Positions 10,991-23,799 are shown, numbered from the stretch's first letter. The stretch is DNA of 64,000 nucleotides from Lepeophtheirus salmonis (GCF_016086655.4 NC_052135.2:17946363-18010362); one strand, 5' to 3'. Notes: a model not told the origin generated them from the sequence alone. Program-made: numbers and translations.

Positions 10991-11996
10991 TAAAAAAAAC
11001 AATACGAAATTACTTTTTTCCCAACCTTATATATATGATATTCAGAAATTCTCAAAAACTCCAACTTGACCGAACTTAAAGATTGGTATATAGTCCTAGC
11101 ACAACCTCAACTTGATGCAGAACTCAAAAACTTGAACCTGAGCATTTTACTCGAATCTAACACTAGAAATAAAGATATTTTTTAATGAAGGATTTTCCAG
11201 TGACGTTAGCATTCTTGATGCCAGCTATTTTAGGGACTGAACAACCAAATTTTATGATAATAAAACTTTTTTTCATTAATATTAAGGGAAATAGTGGACT
11301 TTTGCTATGTATTTGAATGTCAAAAATGATGCCAATAAATAAAAGGACATGTTTCTACCAAAACTCTATCAATCTAATACTTAGTTTTATTATAACTCAG
11401 AACATGTATTAAAAGTAGGTTATTGCATCGTTAAACAATCTTATTTCCATACTGTACACAACAAAATAAGTAATGCAATGAAGGAATTTAATATGTTTCT
11501 CTAGTTATCCTAATTTTATCGTTTCTAAAAGATAAAAGAAAGTACAAATGTACACATTTCATTTGGATTTTCTCAAGATACATATCAATTTGATGATACT
11601 CAAATATCACTGTTTATTATTGCCATCAAGTTGTATCCAATGCAAATTTATATACTTTAAGCCATTTGATTAAGTTTCTTCGATATTTATTGGACACTTT
11701 TCATTTTTATGTAGTACAATTATCAACTTTGAGCCTCCAAGAAGGAGTCGCTTATAATTAGGATTCAATTTATGGGGTCAGTGAAACGCTCTATCGGTGG
11801 TACTGTGCAATGATGTAAATCTGGTGTGTTTTTACTGGGGCAATTTATTTTAATTGTTAGTATAAAGAATGAATTTTATTTTCCTTAGCAGTTGTTATTA
11901 TTATTATTTAATTCCTGAATAGTGAACATCCTTTCCTAAATATATTCAATTATATTGAAAAAAATCTGATTGAACGCTCGTGTGTGCCAATAAAAG
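10991..11996. other. AT-rich intergenic DNA, no feature recognised
   Basis: I see no coding-like frame, repeat end or regulatory signature that I can support here. Confidence 0.35.
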
Positions 11997-12270
11997 ATGG
12001 AGCGTAACCCTAGGATTTATTATGGGGTTATAATTTTAAGTCCTTGTTGGACTCAGAGTAGAATTAGGGATCGACATTGCAGTAATTCTAGCAAATGTCC
12101 TTGTTTATATCCTTTTCTCCTTCCTCTCTTGTCACAGCTGATTGTAGCTGATCTAATAAGACGTCATGAGTATTATTATTTTTCTCCTGCAAAAAAATTC
12201 TTCAAATTGTCAGGGTTACCATGTTGATTTTCGGTTTCTTTTTATTTAACATTCCCATTCTACACTGGAT
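11997..12270 (+). repeat. Dispersed repeat family A, longest copy
   Basis: It contains the whole family A sequence: TCCTTGTTGGACTCAGAGTA, GGATCGACATTGCAGTAATT, CACAGCTGATTGTAGCTGAT and ATTCTTCAAATTGTCAGGGT. A 76-codon open frame across it is interrupted in the other copies, so it is not taken as a gene. Partial matches to its 5' end occur at 8660-8710 and 32635-32690. Confidence 0.6.
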
Positions 12271-14490
12271 TTTAATCATTGGTACTTTGTATATTGTAGC
12301 TTTGCTTCGTTTTAATCCCTAAATTTACACGAAATATCATGAATTTTTATTCATCTTATCGAAAAAACAAATAAAATTTGAAATGAAAGCCTTCAATTTT
12401 TTTCAATTCGCTACATAATTTATATGATTTATGAATAATTTGATTTTGATTTTGTGTAAGTCAGTAAAAAAAAAATAAGCTGAACCACTTCTCTCTGTGC
12501 TCATATTTAATTAAGTACTTCCTTTAATCCACAAAAAGTCCCTTTTTAATTGATTTATTTAAGATTGAAGCACTAAATATGTCTTAATCATAGTGTATCA
12601 AAGTTGTTCTCCAACTTAATCTCCTTCAAAATCCTCTTCCTCTCTTGACTATTCAACTTTTTTATTCAATAGAAAAAATCAAGAAACTAAAAGATAGGAA
12701 AAGATTGAGAAATAGATTTTTGTAGCAAAACAAAAAAAAAGTTTTAAAAAGTAAATAGATTTTGAGTAGTTTTTTTTTGTGTGTTCAACTTTCATTATAT
12801 GAGAAACATATAATTTATTCTTTAGACTCTAATAATGATGTGACATTTAACATTGGATTCATGGAACTCATTCAAATCTTACAATAGGAGTTTATTTCAA
12901 TTGTTAAATCCTATATTACTGTATATAGTTTGTAAAAACAACCTCCCGACATCATTGAACTCCCATTAAACTTGACAAAAAATGTACATATCAAAAGAAG
13001 AGCTCAAATAGATATTTTACCCACTCTCAACCTATATTATCAAATCTCTGCGAGCAGATATGTCGTTTATCAAATTTGCCAACGTAGTTAGTCTTTTGTT
13101 TTAATTTACACTCAGGAGGATTTTGACAATTTTCACGTCCCTAATTATTATACAAACCACTATTTAAATGTCATGATAAAACTTTAGTTTAATTATGCAA
13201 TGGCCATATCTTTTCGTAGTTTTAAAGTCATGCATCCTTTAAATCCTGGTGAGGAAATAATATGACAGTGATAGTCTGAGGGTACTTAAGATATAAATGA
13301 CAACTGGTATAGATGACGTATTTGGCTATCTACCAGATGATTTCGGGCCTTTTTTGCGATACTTTTTGGTTGAAAGTTTGCATGATACAATAAAAGTAAT
13401 GACGTGGTAATGGAAAAAGACAGAAAATAATAAAATGATCTGTAGTATAATAAAAAAAAACATCTTGTGTGGAGCAAAACATATCACTACAAACATTTTC
13501 AAGATCTCCTCAAGCTAACAGAAGCATTTGGGTAATTTGTTTTAAAGCTTTAGTGCTTATTACTCGCTGCTACGATTGAATTTTCAAAATAAGGAGACAT
13601 AATTAATTCATAAGAGTATTAATATCTTCCAAGTTACCAATTTAAACTTTTTTTAAATGGATGTTCACGAGGACTTTGACAATATTCACATGCCTTAATT
13701 AATATTATAGTATTATATTTTATATATCTCTCTAAAAAGATGAACGCAACATTATACACTTACCCAACCTTACCCTTCTGAATTAACTCTTGTTCTCTCT
13801 CTCTCTCTCTGAGAGCGAGAATGATGATACATATATTTAGATGTATTCTATAGAACCAAACATTTCCTCTATAGAGGGTAAAATAAGGAGTTGCAAGGCT
13901 CACAGAATATATATAATACAAAATATGTAATGAAGCATGTCTCATTATCTTTTCTTTAGTTACAAATCCATTGCTTTTTACACATAATTTACATATCCAT
14001 ATACAATATTGTATTTATATATTATTTCAGTAGGATGAAGAATAGATGATTAATTGAGTGATTTCTTTTGTTTGTTTGCTACCAAGTTAAGGAAGGAATT
14101 ATCCATTGCAATCCCTTTGTTAATTAGGAGTATTCATTATTATCGTCAGAACCATAGTACGGGAAATATTCAACATATATGTATATATATAACAGGAAAT
14201 GTGGAAAATCGGGGATTTTTCAAAATGCCTGGACAATATATAAAATTTCAAATAGAATGGTCGTTTTACGTTCATTTACTTTGTAAGGTAAAATAATCGT
14301 AGGTAATTTGGTTAGTAAACAACTCTATGCAAGCAATTTGATCATTAAGGATTTGATTATGAAACAATATCATGGCAAGCAATTGATAATCTAATATATT
14401 TTCATTAAAATTTTTATTGAATTCAGACTATAAAACTATTGTAGGATAAGAAATTGTCACGAGAGACTCCATTCTATTTTGCAAAATATA
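12271..14490. other. AT-rich intergenic DNA with a CT microsatellite
   Basis: I see no supported gene. A (CT)n tract runs from about 13793 to 13810 and is followed directly by GAGAGCGAGA, making a small snap-back. Otherwise I see only homopolymers and AT-rich sequence. Confidence 0.35.
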
Positions 14491-14492
14491 TC

Positions 14493-14670
14493 TCAGCCAA
14501 CAGGTTGTGTAGGTGAACAGCTGGTTCCTAAGGGGGATCAAAACCTATCGCCACCACTATCTTGAGTATTAAGGACCCCTTTTTATATATTATAATAGAG
14601 CCCGGCCGATGGGTTATGCAAATGAACCACTGGTCCAAAAGGTGTGTGATTACCAACCGCCATCGTTTCC
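14493..14670 (+). repeat. Two diverged ~67-bp repeats in a less AT-rich island
   Basis: The segments at 14493-14560 (CAGCCAACAGGTTGTGTAGG, TGAACAGCTGGTTCCTAAGG, CCTATCGCCACC) and 14600-14670 (GCCCGGCCGATGGGTTATGC, TGAACCACTGGTCCAAAAGG, CCAACCGCCATC) align over their length about 107 bp apart. The surrounding 14500-14960 is less AT-rich than the flanks. I do not recognise it. It could be a transposon fragment or a decayed exon pair. Confidence 0.4.
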
Positions 14671-15604
14671 CTGACCCTCTTAACCTCGTTAAATTGCCAC
14701 GAGGAGAGTTACATCATCATTTTTGCTCTATTCTTCCTGCTTTTGATTAGCTCACCTCTGTTGTTTCTGGCGGTTCTGAACAGATGGACTTTGTGAGCAC
14801 TTTAGATATGTCCAATCATCTTCATTTTCCCCCATGGCAACACTGGAAGTTTCTGAAGCGTGTCATATAAACCAACAGATGGAACAATTTTCTTCTCCGG
14901 ATACAGATTGTTGAGAGAATACATCATTTTTTATGACGTTTTGGCACAATAAGTACCAGTTTGATTACCAACTTAGTATAGTGCGTATTAAATATGTTAG
15001 ACTCCCTTGAGCACTGAGCAGTATAGTACTGGTATACCAAACAATACATGTTCAGACTAATCATACTTATATTATTCATAATTAGTGTTGGGGTAGTCCT
15101 TATTTATGACTGAGAACCACAGTTCAGTACCGTCTAATCAAGTCCAACTTAATCCAACCTTAAAGAAGGTAATATCGATCCCTAGTGACGTCATTGAGGG
15201 TGTTTTTCCTTTTTTTAAATTCCTCTGTTATATAATGCAATGTATTATATAACTAAGTAGATATTAATATGATCGTATTATATTACATTATAATGTAAAA
15301 ATGATTACTATTTGCAAAATATGTGCTATTTTCTTAACATATATCTTATTTGGATTAAAAAACCATTGGTATTTTAATTAAAAAATCCGAAAACCGACAG
15401 ATAAGGAATGGTCACAAGGACTGACAGTCCTATGAACCGATAGGACTGATCTTAAAACTGTATTGGACTGGTCCAAATAAATAAGGACCGACACAGCGCT
15501 ACAGTTGTAGTTGATCTACTAAAAAGGTTCAGAAGTGATGTAGTTGCCAGTTCTTTATGAAACATTTAGAATGAAGACCTACGTACATGGCACTTTGTAA
15601 TATA

Positions 15605-16990
15605 CGTATATTTGCGGTAGTAGTTCAAGACGTAGGCCGACAAAACGTCGACCGACAGAACGTATAACGACAAAATGTCGAATGGAACAAAAGTCGAGTA
15701 GACAGGAAAATATTAATTTTCAATGTATGAAAAACAGTTTCTACATTTCATTCCAGAAATTTCCCGCCCAAGATATTTACCCAACCACCCCATCATAAAC
15801 AAACAGTAAAGAGCCTTCAGAAACCCCCATTTATACCTCAAAATTTGGGGCCGTCTGGGGTACTGCCAGGCCCCAAAATGAGATGAAACTCACCGCTGTT
15901 AATTAAATTACTTCAATGACTAATGCCGTCTTATAATTTGTATATGGTACGCTATTTTTTCCATCGATCTCCTTGTCTGAAAATCGGTGGTTGTATTTAT
16001 AATATTATTTAAATAAGAACTTGTGATAATCCGTTTACTATGTTAAATATTAGTATTAGTATATTGCTATTAGTTAACTTGAAATACAAACATATAAAAA
16101 AAATTAAATTACTTTTAAGTCCCCCTCTCAATACCCCAATTTATTCCACAAAAATTAGTAGTTATAACGTTAATACATAATAAATATTCTTTTTTTATTA
16201 TTATTTTCTTATGCATATAATATAGACATTACTCCCTACATAAATAACAGTAATGTCCCCTCAATCCCTCAATTTATACCCCAAAAGTTGGGATGTTTTG
16301 TGTATCGCCGGATCCCACAAAGTGGTGAAACCTACCACTGTCAGATAAGTTACCTTCAAATGCCACTCCCAATTTATATCCAGGAAGTAAGGGCTGCTTT
16401 TTGGGTAACGCTGGTTCCTTAAACGTTAGGAAATCCAAAACAGCCTCATATTTTCAGGCGCCTTCGGGATGTTAATTTAGGATGAGGGAATAAATGTAAG
16501 TAGTGGCGGTGGGCTTATCCCATTTTGGGGCACGGAGGCAACCCAAAATGAAGGGTAATGAGGTTAAATGAGGGGTTGTGATAGGCTCTTAGTGGTAGCT
16601 TAAATAGTGGCGGTGGGTTTCACACCATTTTAGGGCCAGGCTGTACCAGAAAACAGTCCCGGCATTTTGGGGGGAATAGGGATATAAGGGGCTCCTAGTG
16701 CTTGCTTACATAATAGCAGTGCGTTTAATCCCTTTTTTGGGTCATGGGGATACCCGAAAACAGCGCAACATTCGATTTGTATTAGGGGCTTGGGAGGAGC
16801 CATTAATGGTAGATCATTATATATAAGTGGTGTTAGTGGGGTATGTTTCAGGTGGGAAATGTTTGAATGGGATATATTGCAACACCATTTGGAGGATTGT
16901 CAAGTGTAGTGTATATTACACGGTCGACATTCTGTCAGTTGATGTATTTTCCAATCGACGTTTTGCCCACGCACCGTATTTGTATTGTTT
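15605..16990. mobile_element. Foldback-like element with GC-rich repeat arms
   Basis: The outer parts are CGACAAAACGTCGACCGACA with GAACGT and a further CGACAAAATGTCG (about 15630-15700). On the other side the inverted equivalents are GGTCGACATTCTG...AATCGACGTTTTGCC (16920-16970). Inside, GC-rich modules (CCCCAAAA...GGGTACTGCCAGGCCCCAAAA...ACTCACCGC) run forward between 15820 and 16440. They run as reverse complements (GTGGCGGTGGGCTTATCCCA, then TTTTGGGG) from about 16500 to 16800. This arrangement, long inverted arms made of tandem repeats, is that of foldback transposons. No transposase is visible. Repeat boundaries are approximate. Confidence 0.55.
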
Positions 16991-17559
16991 GCAACATCTT
17001 GCCTGTTATCAGTGACAACTAGAATCCATAAAATCCAATGATTATTGTCATAAAATGGATCAATGTCAGTGTACATTATATCATACCTTTATTTCTCTTA
17101 ATTGGTTACTGTATTGCCCCTAAGGTTTACCATATAACGGGGTCAGTGATTCAAAATAAATAATTATGGATATACATATCAAATTGTTTTGTTGCGGTTA
17201 TTCATTTTGTAAAAGGCAACAAAACAATATTAACTACAACTTATCTGTTTCACAATTATTGTTCTGTAGGAACTGAGATCTGTGTTTTTCTATGGATGCA
17301 ACCTCTCTAATACAACCTTATTAATGTTTTCATTCAATTTTTTTATAAAATATTTAGTATTAGCAAAGGATTAACCGGCGTCACTTGGGCCAAGGAGGGA
17401 GCAGAAATCACATTGACAATGGTCAATATTATTTCTTCTTAATGTTTAGAACCCTTCGGCACTGGAAAACATTATAATATATGTATTATTATGAATTTTG
17501 AAAAAAAATCTTCAAATTACATAATATGCATAAAAAAATTCTAGATGAGAAGTCCATTT
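16991..17559. other. AT-rich spacer, no feature recognised
   Basis: I see nothing I can support between the foldback-like structure and the next transposase relic. Confidence 0.3.
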
Positions 17560-18610
17560 ATTTTTGTCAAAATTGCAAATCGAAATTCGTACTTTTTTTT
17601 CACTAATTTTGCAAAAAAAAAAAGGAGTTCTAAATAGCATTTATTGGAATTGTAAAGAGGAACACACAGCCAACAAGATTTTTTCCATAATTTCTACAAA
17701 CTTTATATTGTCTACAAATCCAATTATCCGTTGGAAGTCCATTTTTTTGCCTTTAATAGCTACCAAAATTCCATTTTTGAGGTTTTAAATCGACGTTGGC
17801 TGTTGGCATCGACCTTATCTTTCATGTTGCCTGAAAGAAAGACGTTGAAAGTGTTATAGCAAAAGATATCGGTGACCAATTGCGATCACCACTTCGAGAG
17901 ATAATACGATCTGGAAAATTTTCCCGTAAATAACGATGGTTTTGTTGATAGCACAATCTATTAGCCGTAACTGTTGCTCCAGCCTCCTTTTCGAAAAGTA
18001 AAGGTCAGATTTTGCTTGCTGACGTAGTCATTGAGGTGGAAATCGTCCTCATCAGTCAAGATGATTTTGCAATGAAATTCTGGATTATTTTCATGCATTT
18101 CAAGGATCCAATCAGCTAAATCACGACTGATGGGTCAGCTTGAGTTCTTGTGTTAGCTGAACTTTATAAGGCTTAAGACCCAAGTCTTTATGCAAAATAC
18201 GATATACATAATATCGTTTATGAAATGCCCAATTCCAAAGAACGACGAGGAATAGACAAACCTAGGTTTTCTTCAACACCTGGCTAAAGCATCAATATTC
18301 TCAGATGTTCTTGAGCAATGTTCACGGACTTTATTCTTCACATCACTAACCTGTTCCAACAGCTCCAATTTTCCCCCACCAATTTCTGAATAACAGTCCG
18401 ACAAGGTGCTTCACGATGACCCAAAAATGTTTTAGTTTTACGAACCATCTTTGACAGTTTTTACTTTGTTTTTGTCAAAGTGTGTATCTCTCCATTTTTA
18501 TAAATGGATAGTTTGTAACTCTCGACTTTAAACAAATTACAGCTTCAAAAGTGACATCTACCGAAATAGCCAGCTATTCAAAATTGCACCTCTTATTGTA
18601 AAACCCTTTA
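17560..18610 (-). pseudogene. Tc1/mariner-superfamily transposase relic, family F copy 1
   Basis: Read on the minus strand from about 18450, fragments in several frames give MVRKTKTFLGHREAPCRTV, LSIPRRSLELGIS, HKDLGLKPYKVQLTQELK, FADWILEMHENNPEF, an ILTDEDDFHLNDYVSKQN block (first catalytic Asp region) and, after a large internal loss, NMKDKVDANSQ. A second copy of the family lies in the opposite orientation at 61913-62727. The two share the 5' end (AGAGGTGC...TCGGTAGATGTCACTTTTGA) and the 3' portion (GGACTTCCAACxGATAATTGG, CTTTACAATTCCAATAAATG). Many stops and frameshifts make it inactive. Confidence 0.8.
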
Positions 18611-20524
18611 GGTAATTGAGTGTATATTAATTGGATGTTAAGTTGCATTCATATTTCTACTAATGAAATATTTGTTATAAACATAAAATAAGTATGAGAA
18701 AAACCACTAAATACCCAATGGATAAAACTAAATGTCTTCCCTAGTACAAATAAAACCCCAAAAATTGAGTTAATTTCTCAAAAAAAAAAAAATCTTAAAT
18801 TAATCACAAATGTAAATAAATTAAAGATGGATTTTGTTATTTCCTTCCACCATTTTCTTTCATAGTCAGCAATGATATAAAATTAAGAGAAAAGTGACAC
18901 TCTATAAAAGTTTCTAAAACAATTTGCAGTCCTTGTTGAATGATTTTGTGCAAAACGATACTTTGAAAAATAATTTAAAATATTCCATAATGTATCGTGT
19001 ATTCAGTTTGAGTTTTGTCATTGATGATAACTTGTATTAAATTACACAAAAAATGCAGTAATAACCAATAGGCTCTTAATCCATAATTAAATTTTAAATT
19101 TGATGAAGTTCCTGCTTCAGAGTTAAGGGGAAAGCTGTAAATCAACTGACTAATGAACGACACTGATAGCCCATGAAATATCATACTAATTAGCTTTTCT
19201 TTCCAACAAATACATTCATAACGCCTTGGATTTTCAATTGTTTGTGCGTTGAAGGAGTTCATTAGAAGGATAAATAATTATGGATTAATTTACAAAGGAG
19301 TATTTGGTTGTAAGAAATCTAGTTTAGTAGCAATATTGATTTGATTATTTCGTGGGTTAGTGTATAGGTTCCTTCCAAAATAAAAACCCGATTCCATGGG
19401 CAGATCAAGGGATATGGAATAGAGAACAAGCAGGTAAAAATCACTTCCAACACTTCAGAAACCATTTAAACCCATTGCAAATACTTTAAAATGAACCCTT
19501 GGTCCTTGGATTGATAAAATCTATTGCCAATACACCAAGCAACCATGGGCAATAGTTATGCAACTATGTCTTTTTTTAAGTATTTGTTAAGTAATCCATG
19601 CATTGAATACATATGCATATTTTTTCTTAACACAAATATTTATATAAAATAAATATTATATTAGTTTAATTTCGACCACCCCAAAATTTTGTTACCAAAA
19701 TAATATTTAACATATTATAATTTTCTCTCACATAAATTATACAGAATTAAATATTAAGGTATTTTTCTCCTGCATATATGTCCAATAATCCGATAACTTA
19801 GCAATTCATTATTGTATAAATAAGATCTTCATACAAAATCACTATCATTTTTTTTTTTTTTTTGCATATACATAGCCTTGTTTTGCGTGCATGTGTTTCA
19901 ATATAGAATGCCTCACTGTAACTTATAAGTAGGTATGTCTAAATGTACTTGATACATAGCCATTTCAGATTCATGCATACTTAATCAAGATGTCATTCTT
20001 ACGGATTGTCGTCGTGACTTTTTATGCTTCCTGTATATATAGGAAAATACATAATAGAGCCAACACGACCTACCACCTACAAAGAAAATGTATCTATGGA
20101 AGGGAGGAGGTTGGGCCGATCCCACGACCTACTGTGAATTTTCCACCAAATACAAAGAAAATTTAGTTATTAAAGAAAAAAATTTGTTTTTATAATTGGG
20201 AGAAATGAATATCTGGTTTTTAATAATGAAGTTTTCATTTTATATCCACAAATGACATAAGAAATAAATGAAGGAAGAAGGATCACGTACAAAAATAACA
20301 TATATAAATTTAGTTTATAATTATCCTTCTCCTAAAAAAACCTACCTAATAATTTTACACATATGGCAAATAAAAAACAAATAAATAAAATCCGTGAAAA
20401 TAAAGAATCATACAAGCATATACTAAGAACCAAAACAAGAGTAATTAAAAAGAATAAAACATAATAAGAAGCATTTCACTATTAAAAGTACCAACGGTGG
20501 TTTCCATTGTAAGACTATTTATTA
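18611..20524. other. AT-rich intergenic DNA, no feature recognised
   Basis: A 95-codon open frame on the minus strand (18975-19262) has no recognisable domain and the composition of its surroundings; I do not support it as a gene. Homopolymers (A12 near 18780, T15 near 19850) are frequent. Confidence 0.35.
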
Positions 20525-20825
20525 TTAAAAGCTTTGTAATACCTTACAATCCACTTTAAAGTGTCCAAATATTTTGCTGACATCGAGGGTAATACCTAAT
20601 AGCATCAACAACATGTTTCCATCCAGATCCATGGTGTCCAAATCCATTAAAGGGAAGACAGCTGAGATGATAGTTTTTACCTCCTCAGCAGCTAAGGTTC
20701 TTAATTCGTAATTTTGCTGCGAATAAAAGGCCTGGAATTCAAAAACTGTAATTCCAACTCTTTTATCTTACCTGGGGATCCCCTCCGTTTGTAATTCCAA
20801 TGAAAACCAGTGCCTTTGTGAATTT
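20525..20825 (-). CDS. Putative small secreted-type protein gene or pseudogene, unrecognised
   Basis: A coding-like frame on the minus strand runs 20731-20525 (68 codons and TAA) and includes AFYSQQNYELRTLAAEEVKT, ISAVFPLMDLDTMDLDGNML and LGITLDVSKIFGHFKVDCK. A consensus acceptor (TTGAATTCCAG) precedes it. A matching in-phase stretch at 20825-20772 (KFTKALVFIGITNGGDPQ, hydrophobic like a signal peptide) ends in a strong donor (CCCCAG/GTAAGA). The implied intron is only 40 nt, shorter than the 73-74 nt introns of PHKA. The expected ATG before KFTKAL is absent: the codon there is TAA. The gene therefore either starts in an unseen exon or is a broken copy. I do not recognise the family. Confidence 0.4.
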
Positions 20826-21639
20826 TTATTCTGGATAATCTAGTCTCTTTACGTTTAAAGCAATACATTGCATTATAATTTGAACACTGGGACAATCTAC
20901 GAAATTGTGTATAGCAGAGTTAAATGTTTCTCCTCAATTTGATTATTTATCATTATAAAAAATAAGGATAGCCGAGATTTGAAACTGCACAATAAATTTT
21001 TGTCGTCATAAATATAAAGTACGCATCTCTCTATTTTTTGTATCTCAAGATTTCGGGAGATCTAAAAAAATTCTAAAATTTTTACATATCACAGTAAAAT
21101 TGCTCTTAAAATCCCTCGAATATAATATTTTCAAATGTTATTGTGTAGGAGGAATGTGGTTCTACGAAATCCTAAAAAGATATATTTCATAAATTGAATT
21201 ACTTTTTAAAAGCCTTCCAAAGTCGAAGTCTATATTCTAATGTAAAAAATATGGTTGAGTCTCATGTCCTCAAATTAATGCCTCAAGTTCAAGTCATTTG
21301 ACTACATAGACTTTACTCGTCTGCTCATAAGACAGTCAAATTTAAAAAAATAGGTTATGAGCATCTCTTTCTTCTAAATATTGTTTTTCTTCATAAATGA
21401 TTAATCAAAAGAGCAATATTTAATAATAAATACTCCAAATCAATGCAATAAACTAAAACTCTAAAGTAAGATAAAGAAATTTCCTCGTCAACAAAAAACT
21501 TTGTCGAAGCAAATTGTCACTTTTCAAATGGTACGTTGTTGTATGACTTTTATTCGTGACGTAGGTAATTTATCTTTTCTTCCCAGAATTGAATTGTTAA
21601 TTCCGAAATATTTAACGACATACAGTCATAATTTTTTCT
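20826..21639. other. AT-rich spacer, no feature recognised
   Basis: I see no supported gene. An open frame on the plus strand at 21501-21713 runs into the opposite-strand transposase relic and has no recognisable domain. Confidence 0.3.
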
Positions 21640-22440
21640 ACCACGCCATGATGACTTCCGTCAGGAAGATAAATATAATTTATCTTCATCCCTGCATTGG
21701 GTGTTCAATATAGCATTTTTGGGATGTAGAAATATTGAATAATGTTGTAGAGATGAGCAGCTTGGATGGCATTGGCTGCAAACAGCTATGAGACCAAGGG
21801 GTTGCATGCTGAATAGATAATTTTTTCGGGTAGTTCGTCCCATGTAGCTTCAATGGCATTTGTCGGAGTATCCAAGCTTTGATAGGATCGGACTTTCACC
21901 TTCGAATCTAAATACCCCTATAAAAAATAATCAGAGGGAATGTATCTGAACTCGAAGACGGTCATATTGATTTGTCCCAAAATTAAATGTACTGTTCCAA
22001 CGATCCTTGAGTTTGGTTTCCGATGTCTATGGGAGCACCATCTTGCTAGAAAATAAACTACGGGTTACTTTTAAACCATCGAAACACCAAAAGGCTCTAA
22101 ATTCCTTGAGACATAATAATCCTGGTTCATACAGAGACCTTCAGACAAAAAAATTAGGGGAGTTTGTGTCCTGAATTCGAAACCTGATCCGGACAATAAG
22201 AGATGGGCTGTTGGGAAGAAGAGGAATTGTTTTATCGTCGAATGGAAAACATTGGAACTGGACCAAATCCGATCATTTTGTCCATTGAAATTTTGGTTCA
22301 AATGCCACATTTTTGTATCGCTTAGAATAATTTTCGTCCTCGGCGTACAAACTTGCAACGATTCTAGACAACGTTCGACTTTATTCACTTTGGTACTGGC
22401 ATTGATGTTTTGACTGTACCTTAACTTCTACGGTATCAAC
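21640..22440 (-). pseudogene. Tc1/mariner-superfamily transposase relic (SDEK..QNDR type)
   Basis: On the minus strand, fragments in shifting frames give ILSDTKMWHLNQNFNGQNDR (first catalytic Asp region), PLIFLSEGLCMNQDYYVSRN, a QDGAP-like stretch (KQDGAPIDIGNQTQGSLEQ) and, near 21850, NAIEATWDELPEKIIYSACN. The order and spacing fit a Tc1/mariner-type transposase of about 350 residues. Stops and frameshifts interrupt it at several places. The terminal repeats were not identified. Confidence 0.7.
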
Positions 22441-22539
22441 TTCAAATGACGACTGAGGGAGTCAAAATTTGTTTGAATCTATTTAAACCTTATGATGCAA
22501 TATAATCTCTTTTCCAATCAGAATTTTTAATAAATTTTA

Positions 22540-22910
22540 AAATCCATTGCTATCCAAAAAGAAATTTAGAATTTTAAATTTTTTTTTAAATTTTTTTCAA
22601 AAATGTATAGCTATTCATAAAAAATATAATTTTTTTTTGTACAATAAAAAATTAAAAAATAATTTCAAAAATTAAATTCTCCATATTTTGACCGAATGAC
22701 CATTTTAAAGAAAATAAATCTGTCAAAAAAAAAAAAAAAAAAAAAAAAAAATTTAAACCTATTATTGAGTAAAAAATTTTCATCCTGATCAAAAAAATTA
22801 TAGTAAAAAGCAAAATTTCCTAAATTTGGGGCTGAAGGGATATTGCCCTCCATCTCACTCTGAGCAAATGCCCCTGATTCATGGACACACACACATTCCT
22901 AGTCATGGAC
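22540..22910. repeat. MITE family B-like AT-rich fragment with A27 tract
   Basis: It contains AAATTTTTTTCAAAAATGTATAGC followed by TATTCATAAAAAATAT, in the style of family B interiors, then a 27-base A run (22725-22751). The terminal motifs are not seen. Confidence 0.35.
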
Positions 22911-23799
22911 GTAGTGGAGCTTTAACATTAGGGACGTCACAGCCTATTTGAAGGTCGACGACCAATTAAGCCAGACATTAGATATACCGTGTGATTAAAA
23001 AAAGAACTATTTAATAACACCAGTATATGAGCGTGAGTGTATGTGTTCAAATTACAAAAAGAACGACACAGTTAAATATGAATAAGTTTTATTGTTGATA
23101 AAATCCAAAACAAAAATGTTATTATCTTTGGCACATTTTTCATACAACACTAAATTATGCAACCAACAGACATCAAGAATTATCAAGTAGCAAATGCTTC
23201 TTTCCTTTCCCCCTTTTTTCTTTTTTGAAAATAAGACCGACGCCATTTATAAGACGGACGCCAGGGGCGTCACGTGAGATCTCCCTGACGTCCTTTTCTT
23301 TTACGCTTATGCTCGTATTTATTAGTGTTGGGTTTCGGTCTGGAAATCCTGGACAGGTCTTGGATTTGTTCATTACCATCAATTAACTTCCCCTTCCCCT
23401 CAAACCCCCACCCCCTCGTATGTAGGTATCTTGGCTAATTCAATGAAATAATAAGTTAACATAGAATATTCATAAATATTTTTGCTTGAAGTAATTTATT
23501 TGTTAGATATAACGATCCAGTTCATCACCCCAATAAATTAAATCATTTTTTTAAAATCAGAGTCGGAAATAAGGGGAAGTCATAATATATTTATAATATG
23601 GTATACAAAATGAACCCTAATATTTTTATGCAATATATATGTATTAGTAAATTTGTCTACAACTTTATTTCGAAATTTAAAAAAGGATTTAATGAACATT
23701 CAAATATTGTTGATCGGTCAAGTGTTTAGACTGAAATTTGTGCCTTAGCCCAAAGAGTAGCTGGTGGGGGCAAGTTGATATACTCAAGTTTTAGGCGCA
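22911..23799. other. Intergenic DNA with a TAGTGTTGGG motif
   Basis: I see no supported gene. GACGCCAGGGGCGTC near 23250-23270 is a short hyphenated palindrome, and TTAGTGTTGGGTTTCGGTCT near 23320 belongs to a recurring motif group in this window. Confidence 0.3.

Noticed and set aside
13793..13820. CT tract followed by GAGAGCGAGA as a possible terminator hairpin
   Set aside because: A microsatellite with an inverted flank is a sufficient explanation, and intrinsic terminators are not expected in a eukaryotic genome.
17564..17788. 74-codon open frame on the plus strand
   Set aside because: It is antisense to the 3' part of the Tc1/mariner relic; the opposite strand is homologous to 62500-62660.
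18975..19262. 95-codon open frame on the minus strand
   Set aside because: No recognisable domain, no supporting splice sites and AT-rich composition like its surroundings.
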